A DNA stretch of 64,000 nucleotides from CAXPZW01 sp964221845 (GTDB lineage Bacteria; Bacteroidota; Bacteroidia; Flavobacteriales_D; Sanyastnellaceae). The stretch spans positions 1-64,000 of the forward strand of contig CAXPZW010000009.1 in NCBI GenBank assembly GCA_964221845.1, in the 5' to 3' direction. Made by a program: the position numbers and the translations under genes. The first letter of the stretch is position 1. Each line of letters opens with the position of its first letter. The notes under the pieces are model-generated. The model saw only the letters and a list, made by a program, of their open reading frames with translations. It did no database searches and was not told where the DNA came from. Positions 1 through 8,665 of this stretch are shown in pieces.

Positions 1-1
1 G

Positions 2-178
2 GTGCGTCAGTTCCAAAAAGGCGATCCTCTCACCTCGCTCGACTGGGACCTCAAAAACCACCGAAACGTGCCGATTGCTTCCGGGGTGTACATCATCCAC
101 GTCGAAGTACCTGGCGTTGGTGAAAAAGTCCTGAAGTGGTTCGGCGTGATGCGCCCAACTGACCTTGATAACTTCTAA
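2..178 (+). CDS. C-terminal fragment of large T9SS-associated protein (5' end outside window)
   Basis: The frame is open from the window edge and shows 58 residues ending in LDNF before a TAA stop. The visible part includes GVYIIHV and VLKWFGVMRP, a beta-rich ending I associate with very large secreted or surface proteins encoded just upstream of PorV-like barrels in Bacteroidota. It lies immediately upstream of such a barrel, 19 nt before its chosen start, so the two are probably co-transcribed. Only the tail is visible, so domain content, size and whether it is exported cannot be judged here. The family assignment rests on memory of similar endings and on the neighbour. Confidence 0.75.
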   Translation: MRQFQKGDPLTSLDWDLKNHRNVPIASGVYIIHVEVPGVGEKVLKWFGVMRPTDLDNF

Positions 179-197
179 TCCGCAACCGAAGAAGAAG

Positions 198-1241
198 ATG
201 AATTTCAAAGCAATGACACTCCGTACCCTCGGCACCACTCTGCTCGCGGTGATGGTCACAACTACCTCGTTTGCGGGTAACCCAGACCGCGCCGGTTCTG
301 CCGGTGCTAGCTACCTGTTGATCAACCCTTGGGCCCGTACCTCGGGTCTGGCGGGTACCAACATGGCTTCGGTTTACGGCATCGAGTCTACCTACTCGAA
401 TGTGGCCGGACTCGCGTTCAACCGCAACACCGAGTTGATCTTCGCCAACACCAACTACCTGGTGGGCGCAGACATCTCTATCAATACTGTTGGCTTCAGC
501 CAGCGCATCGGTACCAACGTGGTTGGTCTGAGCGTGATGTCGATGAACTTTGGTGATATCCCCATCACCACCGAAGACCTGCCAGAAGGTGGTATCGGTA
601 CGTTCTCGCCGCGTTACAGCAACCTGGGCCTGCACTACGCGAAAGAATTCTCGAACAGCATCTACGGTGGTTTGACCATGCGCGTACTGAGCGAGTCGAT
701 CTCCAACGTACGTGCGCAGGGGATCGCGTTTGACGCAGGTATCCGTTACGTAACTGGTGAGTTTGACAACATCCGTTTTGGCATCAGCCTGCAGAACGTA
801 GGTCCTACCATGCGCTACAGCGGTGACGGTATGACTGTAACCGGTTTGGTTAGCGGTACTACCTTGACTGTAGAGCAACGATCGGCCCGTTACGAGCTGC
901 CTTCGCTGGTGAACATTGGTTTTGCCTACGACTTCCTGTTCGGTGAGAACATGAAGCTGACCGCCAACGGCCAGTTTACCTCGAACTCGTTCACCCGCGA
1001 CCAGTTTGGTGCAGGTGCTGAGTTCTCGTACAAGAACATGGTCAGCCTGCGTGCAGGCTACATGTGGGAAGACCAAATCGGCGGTGCCGAGACCCAGACC
1101 GTATACAACGGTCCTGCGGCTGGCTTCACCGTGCAGGTTCCTACCGGCGCCAATGAGACCCTAATTGGTGTTGATTACGCCTACCGATCGACCCAGAATT
1201 TCGACGGCATCCACACCATTGGTCTGCACGTCGACCTCTGA
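198..1241 (+). CDS. PorV/PorQ-family outer-membrane barrel protein (type IX secretion)
   Basis: The 347-residue product begins with a signal peptide (MNFKAMTLRTLG..., cleavage near SFA-GN). It continues as an alternating beta-strand protein with the family-like segments NPWARTSGLAG and STYSNVAGLA near the mature N terminus, as in FadL-like PorV/PorQ proteins. PorV shuttles T9SS cargo from the translocon to the attachment complex, and two T9SS cargo proteins are encoded in this window. An upstream ATG at 165 would add 11 charged residues before the signal peptide and overlap the preceding gene, so 198 is preferred. Family membership is confident. Whether it is PorV itself or a paralogue is not settled. 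Confidence 0.85.
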   Translation: MNFKAMTLRTLGTTLLAVMVTTTSFAGNPDRAGSAGASYLLINPWARTSGLAGTNMASVYGIESTYSNVAGLAFNRNTELIFANTNYLVGADISINTVGFSQRIGTNVVGLSVMSMNFGDIPITTEDLPEGGIGTFSPRYSNLGLHYAKEFSNSIYGGLTMRVLSESISNVRAQGIAFDAGIRYVTGEFDNIRFGISLQNVGPTMRYSGDGMTVTGLVSGTTLTVEQRSARYELPSLVNIGFAYDFLFGENMKLTANGQFTSNSFTRDQFGAGAEFSYKNMVSLRAGYMWEDQIGGAETQTVYNGPAAGFTVQVPTGANETLIGVDYAYRSTQNFDGIHTIGLHVDL

Positions 1242-1274
1242 TAGAAATCGTATATTTGGATATCCAATCCTGGC

Positions 1275-1307
1275 AGGAGCCCCATTCTTTGGGGCTTCTG
1301 TTGTTTT
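1275..1307 (+). terminator. Rho-independent terminator after PorV-like gene
   Basis: A 9-bp stem with one G-T wobble (AGGAGCCCC paired with GGGGCTTCT), a 7-nt loop and a following GTTGTTTT tract lie 33 nt after the barrel stop codon and 60 nt before greA. Confidence 0.7.
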
Positions 1308-1367
1308 CACCAACACCTGCCGGGAATCAACGACAAACCCTTTTCTGGAACCCAATCCCTTTTTGCG

Positions 1368-1841
1368 ATGAGCCAGATTTCCTACTATACCGAAGAAGGC
1401 CTCAAGCGCCTCAAAGACGAGCTGCACCAACTCAAAACCGTAGAGCGTCCCAAGATCTCGCAGCAGATTGCCGACGCCCGTGACAAAGGCGACCTCTCAG
1501 AGAACGCCGAGTACGACGCAGCCAAGGAAGCCCAAGGCTTGCTCGAGGCCAAGATCAACAAGATGGAGAACCTGGTGGCCAACGCCCGCATTGTGGACGA
1601 GTCGCAAATGGACAACTCCAAGGTCTACATCCTGAGCAAGGTGAAAATCAAGAACCTCAACAACAACGCCGTGGTGGAATACACCCTGGTGGCTGAAAAT
1701 GAGGCCAACCTGGGCGAGAAAAAGATCTCGGTGGACTCTCCCATCGGAAAAGGCCTGTTGGGCAAAGAGGTGGGCGATATTGCCGATGTACAGGTGCCTG
1801 CGGGCTTGATCAAATTCGAAGTCCTCGAGATTTCACGCTGA
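1368..1841 (+). CDS. greA: Transcription elongation factor GreA
   Basis: The 157-residue length is standard for GreA. The N-terminal coiled coil carries the acidic tip motif GDLSENAEYD at residues 41-50, which enters the RNA polymerase secondary channel and stimulates cleavage of backtracked transcripts. The C-terminal FKBP-like half ends with the typical SPIGKGLLGKEVGD segment. The TGA stop shares one base with the ATG of the downstream HIT gene, so the two are translationally linked. Confidence 0.97.
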   Translation: MSQISYYTEEGLKRLKDELHQLKTVERPKISQQIADARDKGDLSENAEYDAAKEAQGLLEAKINKMENLVANARIVDESQMDNSKVYILSKVKIKNLNNNAVVEYTLVAENEANLGEKKISVDSPIGKGLLGKEVGDIADVQVPAGLIKFEVLEISR

Positions 1842-2230
1842 TGCCTACGATCTTCTCCAAAATCGTTGCCGGTGAAATCCCTTGCCACAAAGTGGGCGAG
1901 ACCGAAGATTTTCTGGCCTTTCTAGACATCATGCCCGTTGCACCGGGGCACACGTTGGTCATCCCCAAACAAGAAGTGGATTACTACTTCGACTTGGAAG
2001 ACGACGTACTCACGGGGCTGACCTTGTTTGCCAAGACCTTGGCTCCCAAAATTGAAAAGGTGGTTCCGTGCGCGCGCATTGGCGTGAGTGTAGTTGGACT
2101 TGAAGTGCCACACGCACACGTGCATCTGATCCCCATCAACCACATCGGCGACATGGACTTTGCCAAGCAGCGCAGCCAAGCCGACCACGCCGAACTGGCG
2201 AAACTGGCAGAAGCCATTCGCAACGCCTGA
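1841..2230 (+). CDS. HIT family nucleotide hydrolase
   Basis: The 129-residue protein has the histidine-triad signature HAHVHLIPI (His91, 93 and 95) and the upstream family segments KIVAGEIPCHKV and PVAPGHTLVIPK. HIT proteins of this branch hydrolyse phosphoramidate or phosphoanhydride bonds of adenine nucleotides, with the middle histidine as nucleophile. Its start overlaps the greA stop by one base (TGATG), a greA-hit arrangement I recall as common in Bacteroidota. The physiological substrate cannot be inferred from sequence. Confidence 0.95.
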   Translation: MPTIFSKIVAGEIPCHKVGETEDFLAFLDIMPVAPGHTLVIPKQEVDYYFDLEDDVLTGLTLFAKTLAPKIEKVVPCARIGVSVVGLEVPHAHVHLIPINHIGDMDFAKQRSQADHAELAKLAEAIRNA

Positions 2231-2243
2231 GGCTCCCTAGAAC

Positions 2244-3527
2244 TTATTTGTTGATCAAGGCCGTCCAGATACTCAGGCGGCCTTTTTCGTAGCGTGTCCA
2301 GATGGGGCGTACCACGCCATTGACAGCCGAAATGTTGTTGTAGTCCCCAAAGAAAACACCTTCCACCGGAGTGAAGGGCGATTCGCTGATGCGTTCGTTG
2401 ATCCAGGATACGCCTCCGTCGGTGGAGGTGGCCAGGTACACATCGGTGGCTTCGTCATCATGGTCACGACGGTCATAGAAAACGGCGTACACATGCCCCG
2501 TGCTGTTGTCGACCGCCAACCATGGAAAGAACTGGTGCTTGCCCGGGGCATCATTGTTGACGCGTACAGCCTCACTCCAAGTTTCTCCGCGGTCACGGGA
2601 ATGGATGCAGAAAACATCGGTATCGTCCTCCCCTGCGCGCTGATCAGCAAAAAGCACATAGATGCTTCCGCGGTTGGGGCCGTCACTGTGATCCACCATG
2701 GTCACCGGCATACCGTTGCAGCGATTGATGCCCGGGATGTGTTGGTCCCATCCGCCGATGATTTCTCCGGCCACGCGATCTTGGTCCATCCAGGTTTTGC
2801 CGCCATCCAGGCTACGGTCAAACCACAACGTGTCGCCCAGGGCCCAGGTGACGTAAATCTCGCCGTCGGTGCCGGCTGCCGGTACGGCGCCTTCCACGGT
2901 CATATCCCCGTCCAAGCAGTTTCCTGCGAATTGACTCAGGCGTACCGGCTCCTTCCATTTGGCGCCTTTGGCGTTGCCGCATGAAAAGAGGATGAGCGTG
3001 CTGTCTCCGGCTTCTTTGCTGTTGTAGCGGTCAAACTGGGTCCAAGTGGCGTACACGTGCTTGCCATCTGGAGAGACCGTGGCCCACTGCTTGTCCTGGT
3101 CTTTGTTGCCGTTTTTACCCATACCCGCGCCTTCGCTCCAAGTCTTGCCGTTGTCCGAAGAGTACTGGCACACGATGCGGTCCAGCAAGCCTGGATCGGC
3201 CCAACCACGGCCGCTGGGGTCGCTGAGGTGGAAGTAGTAGAAGTGGCCCTTGGGCGAGGCAATGAGCGTGGGATCTCCAAAGACGCCGTACTTGCTCCGC
3301 AGGGCATCGGCGGTCCAAGTCTTGCACGAATCGGCGGAAGTGTACACGCGGTCCAAGATGGCACCGGCCACCACATGCGAAGGATCGGTGGGGCTCACGC
3401 AGATGCTCGGCTCGCACGGCGGATAGCCAAAGCCCTTTTGCGCCTCAATGAGCACGTTTTCATAGGACGATTGTGCCGCGGCCAGTCCAGCCACGAGCAA
3501 CAGGTTAATCAGCAAGCAAACGCGCAT
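2244..3527 (-). CDS. Secreted Asp-box (BNR / sialidase-fold) protein
   Basis: The 427-residue product has a signal peptide (cleavage near AAA-QSS) and at least four Asp-box motifs of the S-x-D-x-G-x-T-W type: SSDNGKTW, SLDGGKTW, SRDRGETW and STDGGVSW. This indicates a sialidase-like beta-propeller outside the cytoplasm. I do not see a clear arginine triad that would prove sialidase activity, so exo-sialidase function is only a possibility. The gene start overlaps the hemB 3' end by 23 nt on the same strand, implying co-transcription with hemB although no functional link is evident. No T9SS sorting domain is present. Confidence 0.85.
   Translation of the reverse strand: MRVCLLINLLLVAGLAAAQSSYENVLIEAQKGFGYPPCEPSICVSPTDPSHVVAGAILDRVYTSADSCKTWTADALRSKYGVFGDPTLIASPKGHFYYFHLSDPSGRGWADPGLLDRIVCQYSSDNGKTWSEGAGMGKNGNKDQDKQWATVSPDGKHVYATWTQFDRYNSKEAGDSTLILFSCGNAKGAKWKEPVRLSQFAGNCLDGDMTVEGAVPAAGTDGEIYVTWALGDTLWFDRSLDGGKTWMDQDRVAGEIIGGWDQHIPGINRCNGMPVTMVDHSDGPNRGSIYVLFADQRAGEDDTDVFCIHSRDRGETWSEAVRVNNDAPGKHQFFPWLAVDNSTGHVYAVFYDRRDHDDEATDVYLATSTDGGVSWINERISESPFTPVEGVFFGDYNNISAVNGVVRPIWTRYEKGRLSIWTALINK
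2258..2287 (+). terminator. Probable terminator for greA-HIT operon
   Basis: AGGCCG pairs with CGGCCT across a 14-nt loop and is followed by a T tract, 28 nt after the HIT stop. It overlaps the 3' coding end of the convergent gene. The stem is short, so confidence is moderate. Confidence 0.5.
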
Positions 3528-4476
3528 AGTCTTTGGCGAAATAGGTGAGAATGATATCAGCGCCGGCGCGGTGAATGCTCAACAACATTTCTTGCATGGC
3601 GGCTTCGTAGTCCAACCAGCCGTTGGCGGCGGCGGCTTTGACCATGCTGTACTCCCCGCTCACGTTGTAAGCGCTGATGGGCAGCTCTTGGGTGTCGCAC
3701 AACAAGCGAATCACGTCCAAGTAGCAAATGGCCGGCTTGACCATGAGGATGTCCGCACCCTCTTCGGCATCGAGGTAAGCCTCGCGCAGGGCCTCGCGCC
3801 GGTTGGCGGGATCCATTTGGTACGTCTTTTTGTCCCCACCACGTGGGGCTGAATCCAACGCTTCGCGGAACGGGCCGTAGTACGCGCTGGCGTACTTGGC
3901 GGTGTAGCTCATGATGCTCACACCTGACTGGCCTGCTTCGTCCAGCGAGCGGCGGATGGTCTCCACGCGGCCGTCCATCATATCACTAGGACCAATGATG
4001 TCGAACCCGGCCTGTGCTTGGGCCACAGACATGCGCGCCAAGATGGGCAGGGTTTCGTCGTTGAGGATTTCTCCGTCTTCAACCAGGCCGTCGTGGCCGT
4101 CTGAGCTGTACGGGTCCATGGCTACATCGCTCATCAAACAGGCCTCCGGAAAACGCTCCTTGATGTCGCGGGCCAGCTTGAGGTAGAAGTTTTCCTCGCT
4201 CCAGGAATAGGTAGCGGTTTTGTCCTTGAGGGCATCGTCCACCGCAGGGAACAGTACGAAGCTGTTGACGCCCAGCTTCAGGCTCTCCTCCACTTCCTGC
4301 ATCACTCCGTTTTGGCCAAGGCGGAACAGGTCGGGCAACGCGCCAATGGGCTCGCGCCGATCGGGGCCGTCCACCACAAACAAGGGGGAGATCAGCTTGG
4401 CTGCGGGCAAAGCGGTTTCGCGCACCATGTGGCGGATGGCGGCGGACTTTCGGTTGCGTCTAGGACGAATGAGCAT
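3505..4476 (-). CDS. hemB: Delta-aminolevulinic acid dehydratase (porphobilinogen synthase)
   Basis: The 323-residue enzyme condenses two 5-aminolevulinate molecules to porphobilinogen in heme synthesis. The two active-site lysines are visible as Lys194 (SYTAKYASAYYGPFR) and Lys247 (MVKPAICYLD). The metal-site segment reads DVAMDPYSSDGHDG, with Asp where zinc-dependent enzymes have Cys, so this is the zinc-independent, Mg-type subclass. It overlaps yidD upstream by 17 nt and the sialidase-fold gene downstream by 23 nt. Heme demand connects loosely with the heme O synthase and oxidase genes at 27.7-33 kb. Confidence 0.97.
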   Translation of the reverse strand: MLIRPRRNRKSAAIRHMVRETALPAAKLISPLFVVDGPDRREPIGALPDLFRLGQNGVMQEVEESLKLGVNSFVLFPAVDDALKDKTATYSWSEENFYLKLARDIKERFPEACLMSDVAMDPYSSDGHDGLVEDGEILNDETLPILARMSVAQAQAGFDIIGPSDMMDGRVETIRRSLDEAGQSGVSIMSYTAKYASAYYGPFREALDSAPRGGDKKTYQMDPANRREALREAYLDAEEGADILMVKPAICYLDVIRLLCDTQELPISAYNVSGEYSMVKAAAANGWLDYEAAMQEMLLSIHRAGADIILTYFAKDYARLLAD

Positions 4477-4741
4477 GGGGGTCTTCTTTGGTGTGTTTGG
4501 GGTTGGGGGGCACCGGGTCGTATCCGTGACCGCCCCACGGGTGGCACTTCGAAATGCGTCGGAATCCCATCAGAGAACCCTTGATGGGTCCCCACTGTTG
4601 CAACGCCTCCGCAAAATACTGCGAACACGTGGGTTGAAAACGGCAATTGCTGCCCAGCAGCGGACTGATGGCACCTTGGTAGAAGCGCACCAGGCCCAAC
4701 ATGACCGCGTTCATGGCACGTGCGGGCAGGGAGCGTTTCAC
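4460..4741 (-). CDS. yidD: Membrane protein insertion efficiency factor YidD
   Basis: The product is 93 residues from a GTG at 4741 and carries the family core SPLLGSNCRFQPTCSQYF followed by GFRRISKCHPWGGHGYDPVP. YidD is a small membrane-associated protein that assists YidC-dependent insertion. The open frame extends further upstream, but the GTG start gives the normal family length and forms a GTGA overlap with the stop of the upstream hupE-like gene. Unusually, it is not next to rpmH, which lies near 42.1 kb. Confidence 0.93.
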   Translation of the reverse strand: MKRSLPARAMNAVMLGLVRFYQGAISPLLGSNCRFQPTCSQYFAEALQQWGPIKGSLMGFRRISKCHPWGGHGYDPVPPNPKHTKEDPHAHSS

Positions 4742-5310
4742 CAGAGCCAGTTTTCGTGAATCAGCACCAAGGCAATGCCTGCGCAAGCCGCACTCAAGCC
4801 CAAGATCCATTCGCGGGTACGCACGCCAAACAGGCTTTGAATCCAGGTGGTCAGCAGCAGGAACACCGCTACAATGGCAAGCTGCCCCACCTCGATGCCC
4901 AGGTTGAACGCGAGCAAGGCCTCAGCGATGCTTTGTCCCGATTGGAGTTTCATGCGCAGCAAGGTGGAAAAGCCCATGCCGTGGATGAGGCCAAAAAACA
5001 GCACCGCGGCATACCCGAGGTAATTGCGCCGCTCGCTGCGTTTGGGGAAGATCACCGTGCGCATGGCCGTCACGAAAATGGTCACGGGAATCAAGAATTC
5101 AATGATGCTCCCTCGGATCAACACCACCTCAAATGCCGCCAGCGCTAAGGTGACGCTGTGGCCAATGGTGAAGGCTGTAGCCAACAACAGCACACGCTTG
5201 AAGTAGCGGATGTCGTAGGGCACGCAGAGGGCCACCAGAAACACCAAGTGGTCGTACCCGTTAGGGTCGAGGATGTGGTAGAGGCCTTCGAGGAAGTAGT
5301 CCAGAAACAT
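4738..5310 (-). CDS. HupE/UreJ-family membrane protein
   Basis: The 190-residue polytopic protein has about six hydrophobic segments and conserved histidines in GYDHLVFLVAL (His21), TIGHSVTL and GLIHGMGFS. This pattern fits the HupE/UreJ family, some members of which transport nickel or cobalt. Bacteroidota carry short versions like this without hydrogenase or urease genes nearby, as here, so the substrate is unknown. It starts 3 nt after the upstream lipoprotein stop and overlaps yidD by 4 nt, so it belongs to the leftward operon ending in hemB. Confidence 0.88.
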   Translation of the reverse strand: MFLDYFLEGLYHILDPNGYDHLVFLVALCVPYDIRYFKRVLLLATAFTIGHSVTLALAAFEVVLIRGSIIEFLIPVTIFVTAMRTVIFPKRSERRNYLGYAAVLFFGLIHGMGFSTLLRMKLQSGQSIAEALLAFNLGIEVGQLAIVAVFLLLTTWIQSLFGVRTREWILGLSAACAGIALVLIHENWLW

Positions 5311-5313
5311 GGG

Positions 5314-6105
5314 CTATTGCGAAAGGGTGAATACCGTCCCGTTGACCGTCAGGTTGAGCGTGGCGTTGCATTCGCCGCTGCCGTAGTCCAGGGTTCGCAG
5401 GATTTGGCCGTCGGGCGACACTTCCACCGTGCCTTCGGAAATGTATGGACAGAGCACCTCCATGCGCAGCGGCGAGGTGATCTCGGCTTTGTACGGTGTG
5501 CCGTTGCGATTCACGCCTTGGGCAGAACCGGCGATCTCGTAGACGTCGTCAATCCACCAGTCACTCACATCGCCAAACACCCAGTAACGGCGTTGGGACG
5601 CTTGAAAGGAGGTGGTCCAATCGGCATCCAAGGGACCCACTTCGGCGCTGGTACTCACGTCGAGATACGGGAAGCCCTCAATGTCAATACCGTGGTTGGT
5701 GACAGTTTGCACCAGGTCTACCTGGTAGCCGTCAACGGTGTAGTCTGAGGTGGTGATGGTGACCACGGTGCCTTCATCGGTATAGCGGCCGGTGAAGCTG
5801 CAGTGGATGCGTCCGGTACGCACCAGGCCGTCCAGGTCGGTACACGTGCCGTCGCTGCCGAAATTGACGGTGATGGTGGCAGGGCTCGAAAGGGTATCCA
5901 CCTCCAAGGACTCAATGCAGTCCAGGCGGGTGCGGATGCCCGGCGTAGCGCGGGCCACTTCGTCCATCACCTCCCACACGTCGCCGGTGAGGCGCTGGGA
6001 CAGGGCAAAATCGCGCGAGGCGTAGGTGCTGTAACTCTGCTCGTCGGTGCGGCAACCGGTGAGGATGAATACCAGGGAGAGTACGGCCAAACTGATCGTT
6101 CTCAT
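5314..6105 (-). CDS. Predicted lipoprotein of unknown function
   Basis: From the ATG at 6105 the product is 263 residues with a lipoprotein signal (LVFILTGC), placing it in the envelope. The mature part is rich in Thr, Asp and short beta-strand patterns, with paired cysteines (for example SDGTCTDLDG and GRIHCSFTG). I do not recognise a family. A frame extension to 6189 would precede the signal peptide with 28 residues that do not look like coding sequence, so the later ATG is preferred. It lies 22 nt after folA and 3 nt before the hupE-like gene. Confidence 0.8.
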   Translation of the reverse strand: MRTISLAVLSLVFILTGCRTDEQSYSTYASRDFALSQRLTGDVWEVMDEVARATPGIRTRLDCIESLEVDTLSSPATITVNFGSDGTCTDLDGLVRTGRIHCSFTGRYTDEGTVVTITTSDYTVDGYQVDLVQTVTNHGIDIEGFPYLDVSTSAEVGPLDADWTTSFQASQRRYWVFGDVSDWWIDDVYEIAGSAQGVNRNGTPYKAEITSPLRMEVLCPYISEGTVEVSPDGQILRTLDYGSGECNATLNLTVNGTVFTLSQ

Positions 6106-6127
6106 AAGGGTGGATTGGGACTGCAAA

Positions 6128-6646
6128 TTAGCCATCCTGACGCACGCGCACGTAGCGGGTGATGGTGAAGTCGTGGACGTGCTTGGCATCCTTGGGGTGG
6201 TAGAGCGCTTCAGCGCGTTGCCAATCGGCCCAGCTCACCTCGGGGAAGTACACGTCCGCTTCAAACTCGGCGTGTACGTGGGTGATGAGCAGCTCGTCCA
6301 CAAAATCCTTGGCCAGTGCCTTGGCGTAGATCTGTCCGCCGCCGATGACAAAGGCATTGGTTTCGCCGTTGGCACGTGCGATGTCGAGCCCATCCCGCAC
6401 GCAGCTGACCACGTGTGCACCGGGCGCCTGGTAGTCCGCATTGCGGGTCACCACAATGTTGGTGCGGTGCGGCAAGGGGCGGTACTTCTCAGGGATGCTC
6501 TCGTAGTTGAGGCGTCCGGTGATGATGTGGTGTCCTTTGGTGGAGGACTGGAAGAAGGCCATGTCGTCCGGCAGGTCCCAGATCAAATCGTTGTCGCGGC
6601 CAATGGCGCGGTTTTGGGCAACCGCTGCGATGATGGATACCTTCAT
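6128..6646 (-). CDS. folA: Dihydrofolate reductase
   Basis: The 172-residue enzyme reduces dihydrofolate to tetrahydrofolate with NADPH. Family motifs are visible: GRDNDLIWDLPDDM near residues 16-29, with the catalytic acid in the LPDD segment, the nucleotide-binding ITGRLNYESIP, and the C-terminal FVIGGGQIYAKAL. It starts 1 nt after thyA, the standard pairing that recycles the dihydrofolate produced by thymidylate synthase. Confidence 0.97.
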   Translation of the reverse strand: MKVSIIAAVAQNRAIGRDNDLIWDLPDDMAFFQSSTKGHHIITGRLNYESIPEKYRPLPHRTNIVVTRNADYQAPGAHVVSCVRDGLDIARANGETNAFVIGGGQIYAKALAKDFVDELLITHVHAEFEADVYFPEVSWADWQRAEALYHPKDAKHVHDFTITRYVRVRQDG

Positions 6647-6647
6647 G

Positions 6648-7442
6648 CTAGACTGCTACCGGTGCTTTGATGTGGGGGTGCGGATCGTAATCGACCAGCT
6701 CAAAATCTTCAAAGCTGAAGTCGAACAGGTCCTTCACATCGGGGTTGATGCGCATGGTGGGCAGGTTGCGCGGCTCGCGTTGGAGCTGCAAGTCGGTTTG
6801 TTCGAGGTGGTTGCTGTAGAGGTGCACATCGCCAAAGGTGTGAACGAATTCACCGGGCTCATAGCCGCACACTTGGGCGAGCATCAAGGTCAGCAAGCTG
6901 TAGGAAGCGATGTTGAACGGCACGCCCAAAAACAAATCTGCCGAACGCTGGTAGAGCTGGCAGCTGAGCTTGCCTTCGGCCACGTAGAACTGGAACAGGC
7001 AGTGGCAGGGAGGCAGGGCCATGTCGTCGATGAAGCTAGGATTCCAGGCCGATACAATGTGGCGGCGCGAATCCGGCTTGTGCTTCAGCGCATCGATGAG
7101 CTTGTTGATTTGGTCAGTGTGGGTGCCGTCGGGATTGGGCCACGAGCGCCACTGGTAGCCGTAGACCGGCCCGAGGTCGCCGTTTTCGTCGGCCCACTCG
7201 TCCCAGATCCGCACGCCATTGTCCTTGAGGTACTGGATGTTGGTGTCCCCTTGGAGGAACCACAGCAACTCGTGGATGATGCTGCGCAGGTGCAGCTTTT
7301 TGGTGGTGAGTACCGGAAAGCCTTCCGAGAGGTCAAAGCGCATTTGGTAACCGAAACAACTCACGGTGCCGGTGCCGGTGCGGTCGCCTTTGTGGGTGCC
7401 GTTGTCGCGCACGTGGCGCATCAATTCGAGGTACTGCTTCAT
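6648..7442 (-). CDS. thyA: Thymidylate synthase
   Basis: The 264-residue protein has the same length as the E. coli enzyme. It carries the catalytic cysteine at residue 146 (ALPPCHCLFQFYV), the folate/nucleotide segment SRRHIVSAWNP and the GVPFNIASYSLLT block. It methylates dUMP to dTMP using methylenetetrahydrofolate and yields dihydrofolate for the adjacent FolA. It is the first gene after an apparent promoter (TATTTTTG box at 7460-7467). Confidence 0.98.
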   Translation of the reverse strand: MKQYLELMRHVRDNGTHKGDRTGTGTVSCFGYQMRFDLSEGFPVLTTKKLHLRSIIHELLWFLQGDTNIQYLKDNGVRIWDEWADENGDLGPVYGYQWRSWPNPDGTHTDQINKLIDALKHKPDSRRHIVSAWNPSFIDDMALPPCHCLFQFYVAEGKLSCQLYQRSADLFLGVPFNIASYSLLTLMLAQVCGYEPGEFVHTFGDVHLYSNHLEQTDLQLQREPRNLPTMRINPDVKDLFDFSFEDFELVDYDPHPHIKAPVAV

Positions 7443-7459
7443 GGCTGGGATTTGACCTT

Positions 7460-7467
7460 CAAAAATA
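7460..7467 (-). promoter_or_regulatory. -7 box (TATTTTTG) for thyA-folA
   Basis: This is an exact TAnnTTTG match on the minus strand, 17 nt before the thyA start in the 75-nt gap after purK. Confidence 0.6.
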
Positions 7468-7517
7468 CGCCGGAAGCCTCCCTGGGAAAAGGGGTTTGGA
7501 TGGGGTGTTGAAAACTG

Positions 7518-8651
7518 CTACTCGGCCTCGACCCGAATCAGGTCCTTCACCTTCAGCGCGATCTCCTGACACGTCTTGGCATCGGGATGGATCACAGAAA
7601 CGTGGCCCATTTTGCGGAACGGCTTGGTGGTGGACTTGCCGTAAATGTGCGGGTACACTCCGGGAATGGCCATGGCTTCCTCCAACCCTACGTAATTGAC
7701 TGGGCCGGTGTGGCCTTCGGCGCCCAGCAGGTTGATCATGGCGCTGGGCATGATGGGATCGGTAGATCCAAGTGGCAACCCCAGTACCGAGCGCAAATGC
7801 TGCTCAAACTGCGAGGTGTAGTTGCCCTCGATGGTTTGGTGCCCGCTGTTGTGCGGACGGGGCGCCATCTCGTTGACCAGTACCGAACCGTCTTCCAACA
7901 GGAACATCTCGATGGCCAGCAGGCCCACGAAGTCCAGGCTTTCGGCCACGTTCACCGCGATTTCACGGGCACGGTTGGCCACTGCTTCCGACACGTTGGC
8001 CGGCGAGAACTGGAACTCCACCAGGTTGGCCACCGGGTTGAAGACCATCTCTACCACGGGGAAGGTTTCGATGTCCCCTTGGGGGTTGCGGGCCACGATG
8101 ACCGACAGCTCCTTTTCGAACGGCACCAACTCTTCCAATACCGAAGAGCCGTCAAACGCACGGTCCAAATCGGCCGCAGACTTGAGGATCTGCACGCCTT
8201 TGCCGTCGTACCCGCCGGTGCGCATCTTTTGTACGATGGGGAACGAGGTGATGGCCTCCTTGCCGTCGATCAAGGTGAAGGGCGCGGTAGGGATGCCGTT
8301 GTCGGCGTAGAACTGCTTTTGAATGCCTTTGTCCTGAATGACACGAAGTGCGCGGGGTTGAGGGTACACTTTGACCCCTTCGGATTCGAGTTGTTCGAGA
8401 GCATCGGTGGCCACGTGCTCGATTTCTACCGTGAGAACATCCTTGCCCTTGCCAAAGGCGAGCACGGTGTCGTGATCGACAAAGCTGCCTTGGGTGAAGT
8501 ACGGTGCCATGCGGGCACACGGAGCATCGGCAGAAGGGTCTAGGATGTGGAGGCGCACATCAATATCTGCAGCGGCTTGCAGGAGCATACGGCCGAGTTG
8601 ACCGCCGCCCAGCACACCGAGCTTGAATTCAGGATGGTATATCGGATTCAT
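7518..8651 (-). CDS. purK: 5-(carboxyamino)imidazole ribonucleotide synthase (PurK)
   Basis: The product is 377 residues from the ATG at 8651. It is an ATP-grasp enzyme with the N-terminal LGVLGGGQLGRML and the late active-site block MAPRPHNSGHQTIEG. PurK uses ATP and bicarbonate to carboxylate AIR to N5-CAIR in purine synthesis. Its usual partner PurE is not in this window. The open frame runs to 8879, but those extra residues lack PurK similarity, and the TACCTTTG box at 8658-8665 lies inside them, so 8651 is the supported start. Confidence 0.96.
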   Translation of the reverse strand: MNPIYHPEFKLGVLGGGQLGRMLLQAAADIDVRLHILDPSADAPCARMAPYFTQGSFVDHDTVLAFGKGKDVLTVEIEHVATDALEQLESEGVKVYPQPRALRVIQDKGIQKQFYADNGIPTAPFTLIDGKEAITSFPIVQKMRTGGYDGKGVQILKSAADLDRAFDGSSVLEELVPFEKELSVIVARNPQGDIETFPVVEMVFNPVANLVEFQFSPANVSEAVANRAREIAVNVAESLDFVGLLAIEMFLLEDGSVLVNEMAPRPHNSGHQTIEGNYTSQFEQHLRSVLGLPLGSTDPIMPSAMINLLGAEGHTGPVNYVGLEEAMAIPGVYPHIYGKSTTKPFRKMGHVSVIHPDAKTCQEIALKVKDLIRVEAE

Positions 8652-8657
8652 GGGGCG

Positions 8658-8665
8658 CAAAGGTA
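8658..8665 (-). promoter_or_regulatory. -7 box (TACCTTTG) for purK
   Basis: An exact TAnnTTTG match on the minus strand ends 6 nt before the purK ATG. This spacing predicts a transcript that begins at or next to the start codon. Confidence 0.7.

Noticed and set aside
93..1076. Long opposite-strand reading frames over the PorV-like gene and other real genes
   Set aside because: They lack starts, domains and operon logic, and arise from high GC content and codon structure of the true genes.
1251..1258. Exact TAnnTTTG match (TATATTTG) upstream of greA
   Set aside because: The strong terminator at 1275-1307 lies between it and greA, so a transcript starting here would end before the gene.
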